Origin: CF-161 sp035259145
GTDB taxonomy: Bacteria; Chloroflexota; Dormibacteria; Dormibacterales; Dormibacteraceae
Reading direction: 5' to 3'
DNA length: 11,758 nucleotides
NCBI GenBank assembly: GCA_035259145.1
Contig: DATFWQ010000161.1
Coordinates: 1-11,758, forward strand
Every line of letters begins with the position of its first letter. Position 1 is the stretch's first letter. The translations under genes were made by a program, and so were the position numbers. A model generated the notes under the pieces. That model was not told where the DNA came from. It searched no databases and worked only from the letters and a program-made list of their open reading frames with translations. Positions 1 through 4,827 of this stretch are shown one piece after another.

Positions 1-376
1 CATCGCTGACCTGCGCCGGCGTGCCAGTCATATCCACCGCGAGGTCCAGGGCGGCTTTCTCGAGCGGTGTGAAGCGGTCGCTTCGCGCGTACCAAGACAG
101 ATCCACGAGCGTGGCGTCGTCGATGCCCAGCGCCCTGCACACGGCAGAGCCGATGTCGATTCAGAACGGGCAGCCGGTCAGGCTCGCCGCCTTGAGCCCG
201 GCCAGATACTTGAGCCGGGGGTCGACTCGGTTGCTGAGCAACACTCCGACCTCGTAACCGCCGACGGCCGCAAGCAGCGCCGGCCTCCGGACCAGGAACC
301 TCAGCGCGTCAAACCCGTTACGGCGTGCGTGGGGGAAGATCCTGGCGTACGCCAGGAACCGTCGGAGAAGTCGCAT
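1..376 (-). CDS. AhpD/CMD-like selenoprotein with CPF-Sec active site (3' end outside window)
   Basis: This is probably a thiol/selenol peroxidase-like protein of the AhpD/carboxymuconolactone decarboxylase superfamily. The ATG at 374-376 follows a strong GGAGG (386-390) by 9 nt. Reading gives 71 codons ending TGCPF, then TGA at 161-163, then at least 53 more open codons to the window edge. The post-TGA stretch is typical of the superfamily: IDIGSAVCRALGIDD, then DLSWYARSDRFTPLEKAALD. The TGA replaces the second Cys of the catalytic CxxC, giving C69-P-F-U72. Stopping there would leave a useless fragment. A SECIS-like hairpin follows at 132-150. The AhpD-type His four residues after the second Cys is Gly here, and there is an extra C80. 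AhpD-like selenoproteins with CxxU are known from metagenomes. The gene is last in the sigma operon and overlaps the preceding gene by 59 bp. Alternatives are a nonsense mutation or a sequencing error. The family call is firm; selenocysteine is a strong inference. Confidence 0.85.
132..150 (-). promoter_or_regulatory. Candidate bacterial SECIS hairpin
   Basis: In the mRNA (minus strand), 10 nt after the UGA, GCUCUGC pairs with GCAGGGC. This is a 7-bp stem with one G-U pair, closing a five-base loop CGUGU. The loop begins 18 nt after the UGA and has G as its second base. Bacterial SECIS elements are described as a stem-loop within roughly 16-37 nt downstream of the UGA, with a G in the first two loop bases, so both rules are met. 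The E. coli fdhF element has a similar spacing. The fold was done by eye and SelB recognition is untested. Confidence 0.7.
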
Positions 377-779
377 CGGTGCTCACCTCCGTAGGTTTCA
401 AGTCCGTTCGTGTGCTTAGGGCCGCCGCGGCCACCAGCACCACCGCAATGATCGAGAGGCCGATTGGGTCGGCGGCCCGGCCACCTAGATTCCAGTCCAG
501 GAAGTGGGAGATCGCGTGGGCCGCTGCGGCAGAGGCCGCGCCCCAGAGCGCGGCGGATCTGCCGCCGAGGCCGAGCATGCCGGCCACCAGCCCGGCGCCG
601 AGTCCGAGCTGAAAGGCCCCGGCGTCGTGGAGGAAGTGCCGGTTGTAGGGCTCAAAGGTGGCCACCCGCGCGTAGAACGAGGCGGGATCCGCGAACGCCC
701 AGGCCCCGAACCCGAGAAGGAGGCCGGCCCCGGCCAGGCCCGCCACGCGGACGAAGACCTCACTGCCCACGCCTATCAC
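318..779 (-). CDS. Four-helix membrane protein of unknown function
   Basis: A 153-residue integral membrane protein. Hydrophobic segments lie near residues 8-30, 50-70, 75-95 and 106-122, followed by a polar Pro/Thr-rich tail of about 30 residues. A conserved-looking stretch FEPYNRHFLHDAGAFQLGLG precedes helix 2, and SHFLDW closes helix 3. I cannot name the family. The GTG start shares a GTGA with the stop of the upstream membrane gene, suggesting translational coupling. The last 19 codons overlap the start of the AhpD-like gene, which is unusually long and may couple their translation too. The FEP...G...LxLG segment resembles the matching part of the adjacent anti-sigma-like protein, so the two may share a fold. 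Placement between sigma/anti-sigma and a redox protein suggests a stress or redox role, but that is inference only. Confidence 0.75.
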   Translation of the reverse strand: MIGVGSEVFVRVAGLAGAGLLLGFGAWAFADPASFYARVATFEPYNRHFLHDAGAFQLGLGAGLVAGMLGLGGRSAALWGAASAAAAHAISHFLDWNLGGRAADPIGLSIIAVVLVAAAALSTRTDLKPTEVSTDATSPTVPGVRQDLPPRTP

Positions 780-1366
780 TTCGAAGCCCGCTGGGAAACG
801 TAACGCCGGGCGCGCAACCAGAGCACCGCGAGCGCGAGAGCGGCGACGCCCTGGCTCAGGTGAAGGGCGCCGCCGGCCGGGAACTCGGTCAGCTCGGGTA
901 GGCCGTACGCCGCGAACGCCAGCCCGACCGGCGCGCCGGCCGCCAGCGCTACTCCCACCAGCCGGCGGGTGAGCGCCCCGGCCATCACCACGCCGCCCAG
1001 CGCGAGAAGGGCAACGCCGGACTCGAACAGGAGGTGGGGTTCGAAGGCGATGTGCAGGTTGCCGGCGACCCAGCGCCCGAAGAGCAGGCTCCCCGCCCCC
1101 TGGCCCAGCAGGGCGAGCGCGAGCAGAGCCGCAGCGAGGCGGGCAGGGAGCCAGACGCGCTCGTAAGCGGCCTGGCGCAGGGCGGCCTGCACTCTCTCCC
1201 TCAGCGCGGGCGGCGGGTCTGTCCGCCTGCTGACCAGGAGTGCCTGGATGAGGGCCCGGGTCTGAGCGTCGACGCCGGGGGCTTCATCACCGCTCGCCAC
1301 GGACTCGATCGCCCGGTCCAACTGCAGTGCGGCGGCGGTCTCGCGGGAGTCGAACCCTTCAGTCAT
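776..1366 (-). CDS. Probable membrane anti-sigma factor
   Basis: A 196-residue protein with a cytoplasmic N-terminal region (about 1-72) rich in charged helices, then four hydrophobic segments (about 76-96, 113-132, 137-155, 169-186). Its ATG lies inside the end of the ECF sigma gene (8-bp overlap), and its stop overlaps the next gene as GTGA. Position directly after the sigma gene plus soluble-N-terminus/membrane architecture is the usual layout of an anti-sigma factor that sequesters its sigma at the membrane. I see no HxxxCxxC zinc motif in the N-terminal region, so it is not a classical ZAS-domain anti-sigma. It could instead be a membrane protein merely co-regulated with the sigma factor. 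The segment HIAFEPHLLFESGVALLALG resembles part of the following membrane protein. Confidence 0.65.
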   Translation of the reverse strand: MTEGFDSRETAAALQLDRAIESVASGDEAPGVDAQTRALIQALLVSRRTDPPPALRERVQAALRQAAYERVWLPARLAAALLALALLGQGAGSLLFGRWVAGNLHIAFEPHLLFESGVALLALGGVVMAGALTRRLVGVALAAGAPVGLAFAAYGLPELTEFPAGGALHLSQGVAALALAVLWLRARRYVSQRASK

Positions 1367-1853
1367 GGTTCACCAACGACCTGAGCCTGGTGACCGCCCG
1401 ATATACGAGCATCCGGGCGGCGGTCTCGGAGACGCCCAGGGCTGCGCCCACCTCGGCCGCCTTCAATCCGGCTCCGAAGCGCAGCGCGACGGCGTCCCGC
1501 TCCCTGTCCGTAAGGTTCGCCAGGTGCCCGCGCACCTCCTGCATCGTCAACGCAGCCAGGGCTTCAGCCTCCGGCTCCGGCCCGCCATTGACCACGGCAT
1601 CTGAGGCGTCCTCGAGCCGGGCCTCGGCGGCCCGCCGGCGCCACCAGTCCGCGACCACGTGGCGCGCGATTCCGAGCAGCCATGCGCGGACGGAGCCCCG
1701 CCGCGAGTCGTAGCCCCGCCAGGCACCGAGTGCCCTGACGAAGGACTCGCTGGTGAGGTCTTCGGCGTCGGCCTGGCCGGGGACGCGAGCACGCACGAAC
1801 CGCCACACGTGCTCGAGGTGCACTGCATAGATCTCCTCGAAGTCCTGGGGCAC
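1359..1853 (-). CDS. ECF-type RNA polymerase sigma factor
   Basis: A 164-residue extracytoplasmic-function sigma factor, normal length for the group. Region 2 spans about residues 5-75 and includes ADAEDLTSESFVRAL and the region 2.4-like VRAWLLGIARHVVADWWRR, which would read the -10 element. An acidic linker follows (80-100). Region 4 spans about 105-160 (LTDRERDAVALRFGAGLKAA, then a helix-turn-helix VGAALGVSETAARMLVYRAV) for the -35 element. The start is GTG at 1851-1853 with only a modest upstream purine stretch (AAAGAAGAGTAAGG). It is the first gene of the operon with the anti-sigma-like protein, a membrane protein and the AhpD-like selenoprotein. Such sigma factors often drive their own operon, but I could not recognise a matching promoter upstream. 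Confidence 0.95.
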   Translation of the reverse strand: MPQDFEEIYAVHLEHVWRFVRARVPGQADAEDLTSESFVRALGAWRGYDSRRGSVRAWLLGIARHVVADWWRRRAAEARLEDASDAVVNGGPEPEAEALAALTMQEVRGHLANLTDRERDAVALRFGAGLKAAEVGAALGVSETAARMLVYRAVTRLRSLVNHD

Positions 1854-1921
1854 CCTTACTCTTCTTTGTTCGGGCCGGAGCGCAAAACGTAACGACCGGC
1901 TGCGGCTGCGGCAGGCCGACA

Positions 1922-1938
1922 GCTGGCTCGGCGCCAGC
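1922..1938. repeat. Inverted repeat in sigma operon leader
   Basis: GCTGGC and GCCAGC form a perfect 6-bp stem around a 5-base loop TCGGC. It lies about 70-85 bases upstream of the sigma start codon, so it would be in the leader RNA or at the promoter. Function unknown. Confidence 0.5.
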
Positions 1939-1961
1939 GCGCGGACTGTTAGGCGCGCCGC

Positions 1962-1973
1962 CTCCGTCCGGAG
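1962..1973. repeat. Short palindrome CTCCG-TC-CGGAG
   Basis: A 5-bp perfect dyad with a 2-base centre upstream of the sigma gene. It looks more like a protein-binding palindrome than an RNA hairpin, because the loop would be only two bases. Confidence 0.4.
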
Positions 1974-1990
1974 ACCTGCTTGCTCTGCCT

Positions 1991-2008
1991 CTGATGGGTC
2001 TTCATCAG
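1991..2008. repeat. Inverted repeat CTGATG...CATCAG
   Basis: A perfect 6-bp stem with a 6-base loop (GGTCTT), lying about 44 bases past the stop codon of the NTF2-like gene. It could end that transcript, but no U-run follows on the minus strand, so a simple intrinsic terminator is not supported. Confidence 0.4.
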
Positions 2009-2019
2009 GCTAGGGGGGC

Positions 2020-2032
2020 GGACGGACCGTCC
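2020..2032. promoter_or_regulatory. 13-bp palindrome GGACGG-A-CCGTCC, possible operator
   Basis: A perfect odd palindrome with 6-bp arms around a single A. Together with its preceding C it shares CGGACGGAC with 2716-2723 and flanking bases near the marR start, but the second copy is not palindromic. It lies just after the NTF2-like gene and about 170 bases upstream of the sigma gene. Operator function is inferred from symmetry only. Confidence 0.4.
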
Positions 2033-2051
2033 ATGTCAACTCGCGTCCAGG

Positions 2052-2492
2052 TCATTCAACCGGCTGTCCGCTGGTGAGCTGCCGGTAGATCCCCCAGAGG
2101 TCCGGCTGGGCCCACTGGCCGGTGACGCGGCCATCCTTGACCTTGACTATGCTGACGTGATCCCAGGTGATGCGGCGGCCGGTGGCCGGGACGCCGAGGA
2201 AGTCGTGGGAGTGTATCGCCTCGACCCGCAACCGGACGGTCACGCCGTCTGCGGACTCGGTGATGTCCTCCTCCCGGAAGGTCATGTCAGACCAGGGCGC
2301 GATCATATTTCGGTAGTAGTTGGCGAAGGCGACCGCATAACCGGTCGTCCAGTCCGTTAGTCCCAGGCAAATCTCGGTGTAGCCATCCATGTCGACCACC
2401 CGAGCCGTGCCCTCCTGATCGTTGGTCGCGATGCAGCGCTGCCACTCCCGAAAGACCTCGATCGAGCTGCTCGCCTGCTTGTCAGTCGTCAT
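2052..2492 (-). CDS. SnoaL/ester cyclase-like NTF2-fold protein
   Basis: A 146-residue single-domain protein of the NTF2-like superfamily, closest in pattern to the SnoaL-type ester cyclase/polyketide cyclase group. The C-terminal half carries the group's hallmark: HSHDFLGVPATGRRITW, then VKVKDGRVTGQW and D-WGIYRQL. The substrate cannot be told from sequence, and many such proteins have no known reaction. I chose the ATG at 2490-2492 because AGGAGG at 2503-2508 lies 10 nt upstream. A longer GTG start at 2549 would add 19 atypical residues encoded by the remnant of the upstream reading frame. The ATG overlaps the stop of the small upstream frame as ATGA, so translation may be coupled. It is divergent from the MarR-type gene and might be under its control. 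Confidence 0.85.
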   Translation of the reverse strand: MTTDKQASSSIEVFREWQRCIATNDQEGTARVVDMDGYTEICLGLTDWTTGYAVAFANYYRNMIAPWSDMTFREEDITESADGVTVRLRVEAIHSHDFLGVPATGRRITWDHVSIVKVKDGRVTGQWAQPDLWGIYRQLTSGQPVE

Positions 2493-2674
2493 ATGCCGCT
2501 GTCCTCCTGATCGACTTGAGATGGCCTGTATGTTCGGTCTCGTAGCCACGGAGTTCCTCTCCCAGGAGCTAGTCTCGGGGACGGATAGTTGAGGATCTGC
2601 ATAGCCCAGAAAACGCCAACCATGAATAGCGGGGCCGCCAGCTCGACCAGCAGCAGGAGATTACCAACCGTCAT
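2489..2674 (-). pseudogene. Frameshifted N-terminal remnant of a small membrane protein
   Basis: A 61-codon frame with ATG at 2672-2674 and a strong GGGAGG site 5 nt upstream, so it is probably still translated. Residues 5-27 form one membrane helix, followed by WAMQILNYP, reminiscent of small membrane proteins with a W-x-x-Q-x-x-x-YP element followed by a Y...H motif. After about residue 35 the frame becomes low-quality (Pro/Arg-rich). The expected continuation, LLGEELRGYETEHTGHLKSI, appears in the next frame at 2509-2568, ending at a stop at 2482-2484. This looks like an old frameshift plus loss of the remaining helices. The frame ends ATGA into the NTF2-like gene, so it may now serve mainly to couple that gene's translation. 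It could also be a genuine short membrane peptide. Confidence 0.5.
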
Positions 2675-2690
2675 GGCGTCCTCCCTTCAA

Positions 2691-2707
2691 GTTGTCCAAT
2701 GTGAGAT
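2691..2707 (+). promoter_or_regulatory. 17-base shared motif, copy 1 (upstream of marR-type gene)
   Basis: GTTGTCCAATGTGAGAT matches GTTGTTCAATGTGCGAT at 4794-4810 at 15 of 17 bases. It ends 20 bases before the GTG of the MarR-type gene, inside the divergent interval shared with the small membrane frame. It may be an operator for the MarR-type protein or a shared promoter element. Confidence 0.5.
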
Positions 2708-2715
2708 AGTCTATC
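2705..2715. promoter_or_regulatory. Palindrome GATAG-T-CTATC, possible MarR operator
   Basis: A perfect 11-base odd palindrome in the 53-base interval between the divergent minus-strand operon and the MarR-type gene. MarR proteins bind as dimers to such dyads and often repress their own divergent promoters. No direct evidence of binding; the assignment rests on symmetry and position. Confidence 0.45.
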
Positions 2716-2727
2716 GGACGGACGATC

Positions 2728-3174
2728 GTGGGTGGTGAGGAGGCTGGGCGAGGTCTGCCGCCGTCAATGCGGGACCGGATCTCGTTCCTCCTCTACCGCA
2801 ATGCGATCACCGCAACGGCCCTGGCTGACGAGATCCTTCGCGAGCTTGGTCTCACGGCTCGCGCCGTCGGGATCCTCACTCTGGTAACAGAGGGCGAGCC
2901 GATGACCCAGCGTGCAATGGGTGCGACGCTCGGCGTCGACAAGAGCACGATGGTCCTGCTCCTCGACGACCTTGAGGCCAAGGGGCTCGTCAATCGGATT
3001 CGGCATCCTGAGGATCGCCGAGCCTTCTTTATCGAGCCAACCGCAGCGGGGATATCGGCGCAGCGGCGGGCCCTTGGCTTGCTCGAAGAATGTGAAGCGC
3101 GGTTCCTCGGGGTTCTCACTCGTGACGAAGCGGACCAGCTTCGAGACCTGCTCCGTCGCCTCCACACTCAGTAA
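2728..3174 (+). CDS. MarR-family winged-helix transcriptional regulator
   Basis: A protein of up to 148 residues with the MarR layout. An N-terminal dimerisation helix (about 14-40) is followed by a winged helix-turn-helix (about 44-112) whose recognition region is MTQRAMGATLGVDKSTMVLLL. The wing is HPEDRRAFFIEPTAAG, matching the family's DxR...T pattern. A C-terminal helix pair (about 115-146) completes the dimer interface. The GTG at 2728 lacks a clear ribosome site, so it may be leaderless. The ATG at 2767 is an alternative that loses only the poorly conserved first 13 residues. Such proteins usually repress neighbouring efflux or detoxification genes until a small phenolic or oxidant ligand binds. 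The divergent NTF2-like gene and the convergent DHA2 exporter are natural targets. Confidence 0.92.
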   Translation: MGGEEAGRGLPPSMRDRISFLLYRNAITATALADEILRELGLTARAVGILTLVTEGEPMTQRAMGATLGVDKSTMVLLLDDLEAKGLVNRIRHPEDRRAFFIEPTAAGISAQRRALGLLEECEARFLGVLTRDEADQLRDLLRRLHTQ

Positions 3175-3223
3175 GCGCCGTTGGGGCACACACGTTCGCC
3201 GGCCATGTGACCGACGAGGGCGT

Positions 3224-4732
3224 CTAGGCGGCCGGCTTCGGCGCTTGTGCTGGGGGACCAGAGACCGGGCAGCTGTAGCATGGCTCTGCCTCTGGCTCCG
3301 GCCTTGTCTCAGGCGTCTTCGGCGGGTTGCGGATGCCAAGTGCCGCGAGCACGCCACCCGCCACACACAGGCCCGCGCACAGCAGCGCAGCCTTGTGGAA
3401 ACCGGACGAGAAGGCTGCCAGATCTGTAATGCCGCTCTGGCTGAGTCCTACCGCAGCCGGCAGCACCGCCACTGACAGCAGGCCCGCGGTTCGCGCCACG
3501 GTGTTGTTCACCGCAGAAGCGACGCCGGCGTTCTCCTGGCCTGCCGAGGAGAGCGCCGTCGCCGTCAAGGGCGCGATGGTGAGGGAAAGCCCGAGCGCCA
3601 TGACGAGGGTTGCCGGCAGTACGTCGTTCAGATAAGCGCTGCCCTGTCCCACGCGGGTGTACAGAATGAAGCCCGCACCAGCGACGCTTGGCCCAAGCGC
3701 CATCGGCAACCTCGGACCTATTCGCTGAGCAAGCCGGCCGACACGGGCCGAGAGCAGCAGCAGGACCAGGGTCACCGGCAGCACCGACGCACCCGCGGCG
3801 AGGGGGCTGAAGCCGACCACACGCTGGAGCTGGATGGGGAGCAGAAAGAGCGAGGCCCCCAGTGCCCCGTAGACGATGAGCGTAACCAGGTTGGTAACCG
3901 TGAACTGGCGCACCCGGAACACGCTCAGCGGGAGCATGGGCATTGGACTGCGCAGCTCGACGGCGACGAAGGCGGCCAGGGCAAAGGCACCTGCGACGAG
4001 GCTGACGATCTCGGCAGCGGGCCAACCATCGCGAGGACCCTGCGTCAGAGCCAGCACTACCAGCCCCAGCCCCAGCGCAGCCAGCGCAGCCCCGCCAAGG
4101 TCGATGTGGTGGTCGGAGCTGGGACCTTTACTCTCCGGAACGTGCCGCATTCCCACCCAGGCCACGAACGCCGCGATTGGCGGGTTGATGAGGAACGCCA
4201 GCCGCCAGCTCACCGCCTGAACCAGGTAGCCGCCAAGCAGCGGCCCCACCGCGGTCGCGACGCCGCCGAGCCCCGACCAGGCTCCGACCGCGGCTGAGCG
4301 GTCCTCGGGAACAAAGGTGGACTCGATGATCGCGAGGCTGCCGGGAGTGAGCAGCGCGCCACCAACGCCCTGTAGCGCTCGAGCGGCGATCAGAACGGTG
4401 CCGTTGGGAGCCAGGCCGCAGACCAGGGAGGCGATTGCGAACCAGATCACTCCGATGACGAAGATGCGGCGCCGGCCGAAGCGGTCGCCCAGTGAGCCGC
4501 CCAGCAACAGAAGCGCCGACAGAGTCAGGGCGTAGGCGTTGACCGTCCACTGCAAGCCCGCGAAGCCCAGCTGCAGCTGCCGGCCCATCGTGGGCAGGGC
4601 GACATTGACGATGGTGGCGTCGATAAACGCCATTCCCGAGCCGAGGACAGTCGCGGCAAGCACCCAGCGGCCAGGGCCGGAGGCGTAGCGGATCACCTGC
4701 TCAGGGTAGGGCTTCGCCCCCGCGCTGGACAT
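3224..4732 (-). CDS. DHA2-family MFS multidrug exporter (EmrB/QacA-like)
   Basis: A 502-residue proton-driven drug exporter of the 14-helix DHA2 group. Signatures include helix 1 FIDATIVNVALP (about 36-47), QWTVNAYALTLSALLLLGGS leading into motif A GDRFGRRR (about 82-89), and antiporter motif C GVATAVGPLLGG (about 157-168). Length is normal. I prefer the ATG at 4730-4732, which has GGAGGG 11 nt upstream. A GTG at 4756 in the same frame would add eight residues and has only a weak site. The polar C-terminal tail is Pro/Glu-rich and contains C-Y-S-C, an odd feature for this family. It is convergent with the MarR-type gene and divergent from the substrate-binding/VWA module; the 17-base motif in that divergent interval suggests possible MarR control. 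Substrate unknown. Confidence 0.93.
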   Translation of the reverse strand: MSSAGAKPYPEQVIRYASGPGRWVLAATVLGSGMAFIDATIVNVALPTMGRQLQLGFAGLQWTVNAYALTLSALLLLGGSLGDRFGRRRIFVIGVIWFAIASLVCGLAPNGTVLIAARALQGVGGALLTPGSLAIIESTFVPEDRSAAVGAWSGLGGVATAVGPLLGGYLVQAVSWRLAFLINPPIAAFVAWVGMRHVPESKGPSSDHHIDLGGAALAALGLGLVVLALTQGPRDGWPAAEIVSLVAGAFALAAFVAVELRSPMPMLPLSVFRVRQFTVTNLVTLIVYGALGASLFLLPIQLQRVVGFSPLAAGASVLPVTLVLLLLSARVGRLAQRIGPRLPMALGPSVAGAGFILYTRVGQGSAYLNDVLPATLVMALGLSLTIAPLTATALSSAGQENAGVASAVNNTVARTAGLLSVAVLPAAVGLSQSGITDLAAFSSGFHKAALLCAGLCVAGGVLAALGIRNPPKTPETRPEPEAEPCYSCPVSGPPAQAPKPAA

Positions 4733-4793
4733 CAACGGCGCATCCCTCCACTTCACCTCTCGGAGGATGACGACCCGACTGAACTGGTGGTTC

Positions 4794-4810
4794 GTTGTTC
4801 AATGTGCGAT
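4794..4810 (+). promoter_or_regulatory. 17-base shared motif, copy 2 (upstream of SBP-like gene)
   Basis: GTTGTTCAATGTGCGAT ends 17 bases before the GTG of the substrate-binding-like gene, in the divergent interval with the DHA2 exporter. It matches the copy upstream of the marR-type gene at 15 of 17 bases, at nearly the same distance from the downstream start and in the same orientation. Confidence 0.5.
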
Positions 4811-4827
4811 GAGAAAGGACGGGTCTG

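Noticed and set aside
161..163. Global UGA reassignment (to Trp, Gly or Cys) as the explanation for the in-frame TGA
   Set aside because: Several clear genes here (sigma factor, anti-sigma-like, NTF2-like, binding protein) end at TGA at the expected family length, so UGA works as a stop in this genome.
161..376. A complete 71-residue protein ending at the TGA
   Set aside because: It would stop in the middle of the catalytic CxxC of a well-known fold, while family-like coding continues in the same frame beyond the stop.
799..1894. Repeated AACGTAACG at about 799-807 and 1886-1894 as a sigma-factor promoter
   Set aside because: One copy falls in the coding end of the anti-sigma-like gene, where it encodes ordinary residues. 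No matching -10 element or second promoter-like copy was found.
2764..3366. Long minus-strand open frame opposite the MarR-type gene
   Set aside because: It has no domain pattern and is explained by high GC content; the plus-strand MarR gene accounts for the region.
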